From Scandinavium hiltneri (GTDB lineage Bacteria > Pseudomonadota > Gammaproteobacteria > Enterobacterales > Enterobacteriaceae): a stretch of DNA of 64,000 nt. Made by a program: the position numbers and the translations under genes. Location: NCBI RefSeq assembly GCF_024764835.1, contig NZ_JALIGE010000068.1, positions 124,001 to 188,000 of the forward strand, read 5' to 3'. The notes beneath the pieces were generated by a model. The model was not told where the DNA came from. It saw only the letters and a list, made by a program, of their open reading frames with translations, and made no database searches. Of this stretch, positions 17,410 through 25,567 are shown one piece after another (positions within the stretch are counted from its first letter, which is position 1; the number at the start of each line of letters is the position of its first letter).

Positions 17410-18711
17410 ATGATAGTCATCGAACTTATCATTGTATTAGCGGCGATATTTATCGGCGCCAGACTAGGGGGCATTGGCATCGGTTATGCGGGTGGCCTGG
17501 GCGTTCTCGTCCTCGCGGTAATAGGCGTGAAGCCGGGGCATATCCCGTTTGACGTTATCTCCATCATCATGGCGGTGATTGCGGCTATCTCAGCGATGCA
17601 GATTGCCGGTGGTCTGGACTATCTCGTGAATCAAACCGAGAAACTGCTGCGCAGAAATCCAAAATACATCACCATTCTCGCACCGATCGTCACCTACTTT
17701 CTGACCATTTTTGCCGGTACCGGCAACATCTCGCTGGCCACGCTGCCGGTTATCGCCGAAGTGGCGAAAGAACAAGGCGTTAAACCGTGCCGCCCGCTGT
17801 CCACAGCCGTTGTTGCCGCGCAGATTGCGATTACCGCCTCGCCAATTTCCGCAGCCGTGGTGTACATGTCGTCGGTTCTGGAAGGCCACGGTATCAGCTA
17901 CATTCACCTGCTTTCAGTGGTTATCCCTTCCACGCTGATGGCGGTACTACTGATGTCTTTCCTCGTCACCATGCTGTTTAACGCTAAGCTGTCCGACGAC
18001 CCGGTATACCTCAAGCGCCTGGAAGAGGGCCTGGTGGAACTGCGCGGCGAACGTCAGATGGAGATCAAACCCCGGGCGAAACTGTCGGTACTGATGTTCC
18101 TGCTCGGCGTGGTTTGCGTGGTGGTTTATGCCATCGTCAACAGCCCAAGCCTTGGCCTGGTAGCCGCCCCGCTCATGAACACCACCAACGCCATCCTGAT
18201 TATCATGTTGAGCGTCGCGACGCTGACCACCATTCTGTGTCGCGTAGAAACTGACAGCATTCTCAGCTCCAGCACCTTTAAGGCCGGGATGAGCGCCTGT
18301 ATCTGTATTTTGGGCGTAGCGTGGCTCGGCGACACCTTCGTGTCCGCCAATATTGACTGGATCAAAGAGACTGCGGGCAGCGTGATTCAGGGCCATCCGT
18401 GGCTGCTTGCGGTGATTTTCTTCTTCGCTTCGGCGCTGCTTTATTCTCAGGCTGCGACCGCCAAAGCGCTGATGCCAATGGCGCTGGCGCTGAACGTGTC
18501 TCCGCTGACCGCCGTAGCCTCATTTGCAGCTGTGTCGGGCCTGTTTATCCTGCCGACCTACCCGACGCTGGTTGCCGCCGTGCAGATGGATGACACCGGC
18601 ACCACGCGCATTGGCCGCTTCGTGTTTAACCATCCATTCTTTATCCCTGGCACCATGGGCGTGATTTTCTCCGTCTGCTTCGGTTTCCTGCTCGGCAGTT
18701 TCATTCTCTGA
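17410..18711 (+). CDS. dcuA: Anaerobic C4-dicarboxylate transporter DcuA
   Basis: Inner-membrane transporter exchanging aspartate, fumarate, malate and succinate. Length 433 is the E. coli length, with about ten hydrophobic helices. Conserved stretches include GARLGGIGIGYAGGLGVLVL and TIFAGTGNISLATLPVIAE. It lies 115 bases after aspA on the same strand. Confidence 0.97.
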   Translation: MIVIELIIVLAAIFIGARLGGIGIGYAGGLGVLVLAVIGVKPGHIPFDVISIIMAVIAAISAMQIAGGLDYLVNQTEKLLRRNPKYITILAPIVTYFLTIFAGTGNISLATLPVIAEVAKEQGVKPCRPLSTAVVAAQIAITASPISAAVVYMSSVLEGHGISYIHLLSVVIPSTLMAVLLMSFLVTMLFNAKLSDDPVYLKRLEEGLVELRGERQMEIKPRAKLSVLMFLLGVVCVVVYAIVNSPSLGLVAAPLMNTTNAILIIMLSVATLTTILCRVETDSILSSSTFKAGMSACICILGVAWLGDTFVSANIDWIKETAGSVIQGHPWLLAVIFFFASALLYSQAATAKALMPMALALNVSPLTAVASFAAVSGLFILPTYPTLVAAVQMDDTGTTRIGRFVFNHPFFIPGTMGVIFSVCFGFLLGSFIL

Positions 18712-18737
18712 CCCTCACCGGGTGTAAAAATGCTTAA

Positions 18738-18761
18738 AGTCAGGCCGCTAGCGGCCTGACT
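18738..18761. terminator. Hairpin after dcuA
   Basis: AGTCAGGCCGCTAGCGGCCTGACT is a perfect 24-base palindrome with only a weak T-run after it. It lies between dcuA and cutA. Confidence 0.6.
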
Positions 18762-18822
18762 CCTTCATCCTCCCGCCCCGCATCGTGCTATAGTGCCTTT
18801 TTTCGCCGATACGAGGTTGACG

Positions 18823-19146
18823 ATGACCCTGCCCACCGCAGTTGTTGTGCTCTGTACCGCCCCGGATGAAGCTACAGCCCAGGACCTGGCTGCTAAAGTG
18901 CTGGCTGAAAAGCTCGCGGCATGTGTCACGCTCATGCCCAACGCCACGTCACTCTACTACTGGGAAGGCAAGCTCGAACAGGAGTACGAGGTGCAGATGC
19001 TGCTGAAATCAGATACGGCGCATCAGCAGGAACTCCTGGACTGCCTGAAGTCACATCACCCGTATCAAACGCCAGAATTGCTGGTTTTACCCGTTTCCCA
19101 CGGAGACAATGCTTACCTCTCATGGCTCAACGATTCATTACGCTGA
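18823..19146 (+). CDS. cutA: Divalent-cation tolerance protein CutA
   Basis: Trimeric ferredoxin-fold protein linked to copper and divalent-cation tolerance. From ATG 18823 it has 107 residues (MTLPTAVVVLCTAPDE), with GAGG at 18812-18815. Conserved LAACVTLMP and YYWEGKLEQEYEVQM are present. It overlaps dsbD by 25 bases, as in E. coli. Confidence 0.94.
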   Translation: MTLPTAVVVLCTAPDEATAQDLAAKVLAEKLAACVTLMPNATSLYYWEGKLEQEYEVQMLLKSDTAHQQELLDCLKSHHPYQTPELLVLPVSHGDNAYLSWLNDSLR

Positions 19147-20837
19147 TCCTGCTGCTGTGCAGCACATCGGCCTTTGCCGGGTTATTTGACGCACCCGGCC
19201 GCTCCAATTTCATTCCTGCTGATCGGGCATTTGCTTTTGATTTCCAGCAGAGCGCCCATGACCTTAATCTGAGCTGGCAGATAAAAGACGGCTATTACCT
19301 GTACCGAAAACAGGTAAGCATCACACCCGCGCAGGCCTCTGTCGGCCCGTTGCAGTTGCCCAACGGCGAATGGCATGAAGATGAATTCTTTGGCAAAAGT
19401 GAAATCTACCGCCATCAGCTCACGCTTCCGGTCATCATCAATCAGGCCAGTAAAGGCGCGACGTTAACGGTCACCTATCAGGGCTGCGCAGAAGCCGGGT
19501 TCTGTTATCCACCGGAAACGAAAGTGGTGCCTCTGAGCGACGTTATCGCCCCGGCCAAGGCTACGCCTGAATCAGTGACCCCGCCTGCAGCGAAGGTCAA
19601 TCACCCCACCAGCGAGCCGCCCGCTACATTGCCGTTCTCGGCACTGTGGGCGCTGCTGATTGGCATTGGTATCGCCTTCACGCCGTGCGTGTTGCCGATG
19701 TATCCGCTGATTTCCGGTATCGTGCTTGGCGGTCAACAGCGCCTCTCAACGGGCCGCGCGTTGCTGCTGGCGTTTATCTATGTACAGGGCATGGCGCTGA
19801 CCTATACCGCGCTGGGCCTGGTGGTTGCGGCGGCCGGGCTGAAGTTTCAGGCTGCGCTCCAGCATCCTTACGTGCTGATTGGCCTGTCAGCGGTGTTTAT
19901 TCTGCTGGCGTTGTCGATGTTTGGCCTGTTCAGCCTGCAGCTCCCCTCTTCGCTGCAAACCCGCCTGACGCTGATGAGTAATCGCCAACAGGGCGGCTCT
20001 GCGGGCGGCGTATTTGCGATGGGTGCCATCGCTGGGCTGATTTGTTCTCCCTGCACTACCGCGCCGCTGAGTGCCATTCTGCTGTACATCGCCCAAAGCG
20101 GAAATCTGTGGTTGGGCGGCGGCACGCTGTACCTGTACGCATTGGGAATGGGATTACCGCTGATTCTGGTCACCGTCTTTGGCAACCGGCTGCTACCGAA
20201 AAGCGGGCCGTGGATGGCACAGGTTAAAATCGCCTTTGGCTTCGTGATCCTCGCGCTGCCGGTGTTCCTGCTCGAACGTATTATTGGCGACGCGTGGGGA
20301 CTGCGTCTGTGGTCGATGCTTGGCGTTGCCTTCTTCGGCTGGGCGTTTATCGCCAGCCTGACGGCCAGCAAACCGTGGATGCGGGCAATACAAATCATAC
20401 TGCTGGCCGCGGCGCTGGTCAGTGCGCGCCCGCTCCAGGATTGGGCATTTGGCGCTGTGCCAACGCAACAGCAGGCGCATTTAAACTTCACGCGTATCAC
20501 TAACGTGGATGAACTAAATCAGGCGCTGGCAAAGGCTAACGGCAAACCGGTTATGCTAGACCTGTACGCCGACTGGTGCGTTGCCTGCAAAGAGTTCGAG
20601 AAATACACCTTTAGCGATCCGCAGGTTCAGCAGGCGCTGAAAAACAGCGTTTTGCTGCAGGCCGACGTGACGCGTAACACAACGCAAGATGCGGAGCTGC
20701 TGAAACAGTTGCAAGTTCCGGGTCTGCCGACCATTCTGTTTTTTGATTCCGCAGGTAAAGAGATCCCAGCCATGCGGGTTGCCGGATTTATGGATGCCGC
20801 CGCGTTTCAGGCGCATTTGCAGAATCTGGTCCGGTAA
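19122..20837 (+). CDS. dsbD: Thiol:disulfide interchange protein DsbD
   Basis: Inner-membrane protein that moves reducing power from cytoplasmic thioredoxin to periplasmic DsbC, DsbG and CcmG. From ATG 19122 it has 571 residues: signal peptide (about 1-19, ending AFAG), periplasmic alpha domain with CAEAGFCYPPE, eight-helix core with FTPCVLPMYP and ICSPCTTAPLS cysteines, and a C-terminal thioredoxin fold with DWCVACK (Cys486, Cys489). The start inside cutA matches E. coli; a longer in-frame reading is out of register with the signal peptide. Confidence 0.97.
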   Translation: MAQRFITLILLLCSTSAFAGLFDAPGRSNFIPADRAFAFDFQQSAHDLNLSWQIKDGYYLYRKQVSITPAQASVGPLQLPNGEWHEDEFFGKSEIYRHQLTLPVIINQASKGATLTVTYQGCAEAGFCYPPETKVVPLSDVIAPAKATPESVTPPAAKVNHPTSEPPATLPFSALWALLIGIGIAFTPCVLPMYPLISGIVLGGQQRLSTGRALLLAFIYVQGMALTYTALGLVVAAAGLKFQAALQHPYVLIGLSAVFILLALSMFGLFSLQLPSSLQTRLTLMSNRQQGGSAGGVFAMGAIAGLICSPCTTAPLSAILLYIAQSGNLWLGGGTLYLYALGMGLPLILVTVFGNRLLPKSGPWMAQVKIAFGFVILALPVFLLERIIGDAWGLRLWSMLGVAFFGWAFIASLTASKPWMRAIQIILLAAALVSARPLQDWAFGAVPTQQQAHLNFTRITNVDELNQALAKANGKPVMLDLYADWCVACKEFEKYTFSDPQVQQALKNSVLLQADVTRNTTQDAELLKQLQVPGLPTILFFDSAGKEIPAMRVAGFMDAAAFQAHLQNLVR

Positions 20838-20873
20838 ACGACACTTTTAAAGGGATAAACGGAGGATAAAGCC

Positions 20874-21449
20874 GTGCAACGCGAAGACGTATTGGGGAAA
20901 GCCCTGCAATTACTTGAGATTAAAGGGATTGCCGACACAACGCTGGAAATGGTGGCCAACGAGGCCAACCTCCCGCTTGATGATTTGCAGCGTTTCTGGC
21001 CCGACAAAGAAGCGCTGTTGTATGATGTGCTGCGCTATCTCAGCCAGCAGGTGGATATCTGGCGCCGACAGTTAATGCTCAATGAGGCGCTCAGCAGCGA
21101 GCAAAAGCTGCTGGCCCGCTACAGCGCATTGACGGAGTGTGTCAGCAATAACCGCTATCCCGGCTGCCTGTTCATCGCGGCGTGTACCTTTTACCCGGAT
21201 CCCGAGCACCCCATTCATCAGCTTGCGGACCTGCAAAAGCGCACCGCCCATGCTTTCACGCATGAACTGCTGACGAAGCTGGAAGTGGATGACCCGACGA
21301 TGGTGGCGAAGCAAATGGAGCTGGTACTTGAAGGCTGCCTGAGCCGTTTGCTGGTTAAACGCAGCCAGCAGGATGTTGATACCGCACAGCGCCTGGCAGA
21401 AGATATTCTACGCTTCGCCCAGTGCCGTTCGGGTGGCGCACTGACCTGA
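20874..21449 (+). CDS. yjdC: TetR-family regulator YjdC
   Basis: Transcription factor of 191 residues with an N-terminal TetR-type helix-turn-helix (GIADTTLEMVANEANLPLDD) and an all-helical ligand domain including NNRYPGCLFIAACTFYPD. The start is GTG, preceded by GGAGGA. Its ligand and targets are unknown. It ends just before the tRNA-Phe gene, as in E. coli. Confidence 0.9.
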   Translation: MQREDVLGKALQLLEIKGIADTTLEMVANEANLPLDDLQRFWPDKEALLYDVLRYLSQQVDIWRRQLMLNEALSSEQKLLARYSALTECVSNNRYPGCLFIAACTFYPDPEHPIHQLADLQKRTAHAFTHELLTKLEVDDPTMVAKQMELVLEGCLSRLLVKRSQQDVDTAQRLAEDILRFAQCRSGGALT

Positions 21450-21532
21450 TGTGCCTCGCTCACGTCAATCGCAGATAATTTGCGCAGTTTGCCGCAATGT
21501 TAAGCAAACGCGCTAGATTTCCGTGATTTGGG

Positions 21533-21561
21533 TTGACGGACAACGCTGATTAAGGTTTAAT
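21533..21561 (+). promoter_or_regulatory. tRNA-Phe promoter
   Basis: TTGACG (21533-21538), 17 bases, TTTAAT (21556-21561), then a GC-rich discriminator CGCCCC before the tRNA. The discriminator is typical of stringently controlled stable-RNA promoters. Confidence 0.75.
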
Positions 21562-21571
21562 TCGCCCCGTT

Positions 21572-21647
21572 GCCCGGATAGCTCAGTCGGTAGAGCAGGG
21601 GATTGAAAATCCCCGTGTCCTTGGTTCGATTCCGAGTCCGGGCACCA
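21572..21647 (+). tRNA. pheU: tRNA-Phe (anticodon GAA)
   Basis: A 76-base cloverleaf with acceptor stem GCCCGGA/TCCGGGC, D-arm GCTCAGTCGGTAGAGC, anticodon stem GGGGA-TTGAAAA-TCCCC and T-arm GGTTCGATTCC, ending in encoded CCA. It is identical in layout to pheU/pheV of E. coli and occupies the pheU position after yjdC. Confidence 0.98.
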
Positions 21648-21657
21648 CTATTTAAAG

Positions 21658-21682
21658 AAACCAGCCTTAGGGCTGGTTTTTT
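21658..21682 (+). terminator. tRNA-Phe terminator
   Basis: CCAGCC-TTAG-GGCTGG followed by six T residues, 10 bases after the tRNA. From here to 21956 no gene or clear integration site copy is seen. Confidence 0.9.
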
Positions 21683-21956
21683 GCTTTCTGGGGTATGGAC
21701 TCTTCATCGAACTCTGTTCGATTATTCGCCGCAGGCGACTCACCCCTTCCCTAAACTGAAAATCGCATTCCCTCGACACCGTTCAATCATGAACAGAAAC
21801 CGTCCTGTTTAAGGGGTTTACAGGATTTTCCATGAACATTTCATCCAAATTGAGCCTATTCGGATCGCAATTGCACAAACAATAATTGTCTAAACAGTGT
21901 ACTATTGACGCTGTACGCGTCGATATATTAACCACCGGATACCGGAAGGCTGCACT

Positions 21957-22166
21957 ATGACCGTTGAAAACTACTTGAAACGACTGCGAAATGTGAACGA
22001 AGAGCAGATGCTCGAAAAAATTGTTGCCCGCATTGAAAATAGTATCGAACCCGAATATATGGCTGCATTCCAGAAAGCCGCCGATAAACGCCGGGCAGAA
22101 CTGTGTGATTATCAGTTCAGCCTGAACGACGACTTTGGTGAATTGAAAGCCCCTCGCAAGTATTAA
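21957..22166 (+). CDS. Hha/Cnu-like small protein
   Basis: A 69-residue protein opening MTVENYLKRLRNVNEEQMLE, with AFQKAADKRRAELCDYQ. This resembles the Hha/YmoA/Cnu family (YLxRLR, LExxxE, AADHRRAEL), which modulates H-NS silencing. The C-terminus differs: it lacks the usual SVWxFIR ending and finishes APRKY. GGAAGG precedes the ATG. Family assignment is by eye. Its position next to a tRNA fits a horizontally acquired gene. Confidence 0.6.
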   Translation: MTVENYLKRLRNVNEEQMLEKIVARIENSIEPEYMAAFQKAADKRRAELCDYQFSLNDDFGELKAPRKY

Positions 22167-22287
22167 GTCCTGCGTTCTTTAATCCGCTGCATTTTCTCCG
22201 GGCGAATCACCGGGGTTACCCTACACTTAAAAAGGTGAGTTTTTAGGGAAACCCGTTCTGTTTGTGTGATTCACAAGAGATAATGCT

Positions 22288-23217
22288 ATGGAATTAAAGG
22301 ATTATTACGCCATTATGGGCGTGAAGCCGACGGACGATCTCAAGACTATTAAGACCGCATATCGTCGTCTTGCCCGCAAGTACCATCCTGATGTCAGTAA
22401 AGAACCCGATGCCGAAGCCCGCTTTAAAGACATTGCGCAGGCCTGGGAAGTGCTGAGCGACGAACAGCGACGCACTGAGTATGACACCCTCTGGCAACAC
22501 CGCAACGACCCGCCGTTCCGTCAGCAGGCACAGCCCAACTCACAACAACAAACCTACAGCCAGCAAGAGTTCGACGATATCTTTTCCTCCATTTTTGGCC
22601 AGCACGCACAGCAATCGCGTCAGCAACATTCTGCCCGTGGCCATGACGTCGAAATTGAAGTCGCCGTTTTCCTCGAAGAAACGCTCGAAGCCCACACCCG
22701 CCCTATCAACTACACGCTGCCGCTTTACAACGTTTTCGGGATGGTTGAGAAAGAAATCCCCAAATCGCTCAACGTTAAAATCCCGGCCGGCGTTGGTGAC
22801 GGGCAGCGCATTCGTCTGAAAGGCCAGGGCACGCCGGGCGAGAACGGTGGGCCTGCGGGAGATTTGTGGCTCATCATCCGCATCGCACCGCATCCGCTGT
22901 TTGATATCGTCGGACATAATCTGGAAATTGTGCTGCCGCTCGCCCCTTGGGAAGCCGCGCTGGGCGCAAAAGTGAAGGTCCCGACGCTGAAAGAGCCGAT
23001 TTTACTGACCATTCCGCCGGGCTGTCAGGCCGGGCAGCGACTGCGAATTAAAGGCAAAGGCCTGGTGAATAAGCAACACACCGGCGATCTGTTTGTGGTG
23101 ATTAAAATCGTCATGCCGCCGAAAGCAGATGAGAAAACCAGCGCCCTATGGCAGCAGTTAGCTGAGGCACAAATCACCTTCAACCCTCGCCAACTGTGGG
23201 GTAAAAATCATGGCTAA
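22288..23217 (+). CDS. cbpA: Curved DNA-binding protein CbpA (DnaJ homologue)
   Basis: Nucleoid-associated J-domain co-chaperone of DnaK. The J-domain occupies about residues 4-70 with the HPD motif at 33-35, followed by a Gln/Ser-rich linker and two DnaJ-type C-terminal beta domains (KIPAGVGDGQRIRLKGQG and TIPPGCQAGQRLRIKGKG). Length is 309 against 306 in E. coli. It overlaps cbpM by 8 bases. In E. coli this pair lies elsewhere on the chromosome, so its place here is different. Confidence 0.94.
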   Translation: MELKDYYAIMGVKPTDDLKTIKTAYRRLARKYHPDVSKEPDAEARFKDIAQAWEVLSDEQRRTEYDTLWQHRNDPPFRQQAQPNSQQQTYSQQEFDDIFSSIFGQHAQQSRQQHSARGHDVEIEVAVFLEETLEAHTRPINYTLPLYNVFGMVEKEIPKSLNVKIPAGVGDGQRIRLKGQGTPGENGGPAGDLWLIIRIAPHPLFDIVGHNLEIVLPLAPWEAALGAKVKVPTLKEPILLTIPPGCQAGQRLRIKGKGLVNKQHTGDLFVVIKIVMPPKADEKTSALWQQLAEAQITFNPRQLWGKNHG

Positions 23218-23509
23218 CGTCACTTTCACCCTGACCGTCACCGAATTTTGTCTGCATACCGGCGTCTCCGAAGAGGAGCTGGATGAGATAGTCGGCCTGG
23301 GCGTCATCCAGCCCGACGAAAGCCCCGACGCGCACTGGTTGTTTGACGATCGTGCCGTCACCATCGTCCACCGCGCGCTACGTCTTCGACGTGAACTGGC
23401 GCTCGACTGGCCTGGTATCGCCGTCACGCTGACCCTGATCGATGAAAACGAGCGCCTGAAGCAGGAAAACAGGCTGCTGCTTCAGCGGCTACAACGTTTT
23501 ATCAACTAG
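23210..23509 (+). CDS. cbpM: Chaperone modulator CbpM
   Basis: A 99-residue MerR-like small protein that inhibits the J-domain and DNA-binding activities of CbpA. Residues FCLHTGVSEEELDEIVGLGV and the DWPGIAVTLTLIDEN-like helix match the family. The start overlaps the end of cbpA, so translation is coupled. Confidence 0.92.
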   Translation: MANVTFTLTVTEFCLHTGVSEEELDEIVGLGVIQPDESPDAHWLFDDRAVTIVHRALRLRRELALDWPGIAVTLTLIDENERLKQENRLLLQRLQRFIN

Positions 23510-23634
23510 CCCAGACACCGATGGGTGTAAACATTTGACACAAAGCCAGCCTGCGGGCTGGCCCTTTCGGTTACCCTTCTTAGCCAGCGCCTCTTATAAT
23601 GTCTGCATGCGTTCTTTACCGACATTATTTCCCC

Positions 23635-24603
23635 ATGATGACTTCCATTCTTAAACGCGACTGGCGAATTCCCGCCGCTGCTATCCTCGCCGCGGTGATA
23701 CTGGCCTTTGCCTTTCAGCTCCACACCCATTGGGCTGCCTTCCTGCAATGGTGCCTAGCGACGCAAATCACGCTGCATCGCTATCTGGTGATGTACCTGC
23801 TGCAGCTCAACAACCATCAGTACACCGGTGGGCTGTGGCTGTTAGCCGGGGCGTTTCTTTACGGGGTGCTGCACGCCATCGGACCGGGTCATGGCAAATT
23901 TATTGTCACAACCTATCTCAGCACGCATCAGGAAAGTCAGCTGGCCTCGCGGGTAGTGCCTTTCCTCGGTAGCCTGATGCAGGGCATCAGCGCCATTGTG
24001 TTCGTCTTTGTGCTCGCCGTCGGGATGAATCTGGCCTCGGGCGACCTCAGTGAAAGCCGCTGGTACATTGAGAAAATCAGCGCGGTGCTGATCGGCAGCT
24101 TCGGCATGTTTGTGATTTGGCAGACCCTGAAAAGCCTGAAGCCGAAAACCTTCAGCATTCGTCGCATTAAACCCCTGTCCAATGACGGGCATGACCACGG
24201 TGCCGACTGCGGCTGCGGGCATCACGGCGTGGGGGCCGATATCACCCATGCCGACTGGAAAACCCGCGCAGGCATTGTGATTGCCATCGGGGCGCGGCCG
24301 TGCAGCGGGGCGATCATGATTTTACTGTTCTCCAACGCCCTCGGCATCGTCAGTTGGGGCATTGCGGCGGTAATGTCGATGGCGCTCGGCACCGCGCTCT
24401 CCATTCTCGGGTTATCGCTGGCGGTACGTTACGCGCGCGAGCGCACGGTGGCGTGGTTTGGTGAAGGTTCCGAACAGATGCGCTGGCTGGTACCGACGGT
24501 GAAAATCATCGGCGGAGTGCTGATTATTCTGTTCGCGGTAGTGCTGTTCCTTACCGTGATTCCGATCAGCGCAAACGGCGACTATATCGCCGCCGGTTGC
24601 TGA
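23635..24603 (+). CDS. NicO/RcnA-like metal transporter
   Basis: Inner-membrane protein with about six to seven hydrophobic helices of the NicO (nickel/cobalt) superfamily. Metal-site helix motifs are visible: GVLHAIGPGHGKF near the first core helix and GARPCSGAIMILLFSNAL in the second. A histidine-rich cytoplasmic loop (DGHDHGADCGCGHHG) lies between them. The substrate may be nickel, cobalt or zinc; related ZevB proteins pair with a DUF1007 partner that is absent here. ATG codons at 23599, 23635 and 23638 are all possible; none has a good ribosome site. Confidence 0.82.
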   Translation: MMTSILKRDWRIPAAAILAAVILAFAFQLHTHWAAFLQWCLATQITLHRYLVMYLLQLNNHQYTGGLWLLAGAFLYGVLHAIGPGHGKFIVTTYLSTHQESQLASRVVPFLGSLMQGISAIVFVFVLAVGMNLASGDLSESRWYIEKISAVLIGSFGMFVIWQTLKSLKPKTFSIRRIKPLSNDGHDHGADCGCGHHGVGADITHADWKTRAGIVIAIGARPCSGAIMILLFSNALGIVSWGIAAVMSMALGTALSILGLSLAVRYARERTVAWFGEGSEQMRWLVPTVKIIGGVLIILFAVVLFLTVIPISANGDYIAAGC

Positions 24604-24743
24604 GTTCCCGGTCGCGTTGTCGATGCAGCGTTGACACACTTCTGCCAATCACATCGCAGAATATATAAAATGTTGCCCCCCACAGTGGGGATCCACGGTA
24701 TAACCTGGTCATAATCATGCAACGCGACACCAGGGATGACACT

Positions 24744-25496
24744 ATGCGAACATTGAATGCCCACTGGATATGGATGGGTAGCCGGCCACCTCATTATTTA
24801 CTTGAAAACATTGCGCGGTTTCGCCGCTTAGATAGCGAAAAAACGTTTACCTATCACCTCTGGCTGGACCAAAACTACGCCTTGCCGCTCTCATATCCTC
24901 AAGAGGGAGTCTGCATTCATCAGATTACCTCCGCTTTTAGAAGTGTCTCGCCCTTTAAGCTATTACCCCGCCTGGAGGGGATTTTTTTGCGAGAGAAATT
25001 TGGCGCATTTAACAATATCGCGGCCGCAAGTGATATCGCCAGATATGCAATCCTCTATACCATGGGGGGGATTTATATGGACGCTGATGCAAAAGTCCGC
25101 GATGTCGCTAGATTAAGGCAGTTTTACAAACAGGCCATCTCCTCGTTTTGCGTGTATGTCAGCAAAGCCAATGGCCGGCTCTACCAGGGCGTCATCCTGT
25201 CCGACAGGTATCATTATTTCTGGCACCGGGTATTCCATTACATCCTGTCACGCTATAACACCCCTAACGCCTATGGAGCCAAAAGAGAGTATGGCAGCGT
25301 GCAAAACAGCTATCAGCGGGTGTTCAATACGATAATGGCCTCAGGTATGGGAGCGATGCTGGGAGGGCAAACGCAGGCGCTACCCAAATCATTGTACTAT
25401 TTTGATCAACTGGAATGTTTTGACCCCATTGATGCCTCTGCTGCAGGCTATCAATATCGTCCTGGACTCCAGCGCCATAACTCTAGTTTCTGGTAA
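24744..25496 (+). CDS. DxD glycosyltransferase, toxin/effector-like
   Basis: A 250-residue GT-A-type sugar transferase. Near the start HWIWMG (residues 7-12) matches the entry strand of Gly_transf_sug and clostridial-toxin-like glycosyltransferases. AAASDIARYAILYTMGGIY (93-111) leads to the metal-binding D113-A-D115, and the protein ends NSSFW, a tryptophan-containing tail also seen in secreted glycosyltransferases such as NleB/SseK. No signal peptide or membrane helix is seen. It has no glycan-synthesis neighbours, so its acceptor could be a protein; an envelope sugar remains possible. Base use includes AGA and ATA codons unlike its neighbours, suggesting transfer. Confidence 0.75.
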   Translation: MRTLNAHWIWMGSRPPHYLLENIARFRRLDSEKTFTYHLWLDQNYALPLSYPQEGVCIHQITSAFRSVSPFKLLPRLEGIFLREKFGAFNNIAAASDIARYAILYTMGGIYMDADAKVRDVARLRQFYKQAISSFCVYVSKANGRLYQGVILSDRYHYFWHRVFHYILSRYNTPNAYGAKREYGSVQNSYQRVFNTIMASGMGAMLGGQTQALPKSLYYFDQLECFDPIDASAAGYQYRPGLQRHNSSFW

Positions 25497-25524
25497 AAAA
25501 ACGGTGCCCTGTAAAAGGCACCGT
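25495..25524 (-). terminator. proP terminator
   Basis: ACGGTGCC-CTGTAAAA-GGCACCGT stem at 25501-25524; on the minus strand it is followed by seven T residues. It lies between two convergent genes and overlaps the glycosyltransferase stop region. Confidence 0.85.
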
Positions 25525-25567
25525 TGAAAAACCATTCGTCTCTTAAGCCTGACAGCACCAGAGACGG

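Noticed and set aside
21683..21956. Phage or island attachment site after tRNA-Phe
   Set aside because: No repeat of the tRNA 3' end and no integrase gene could be found in the window.
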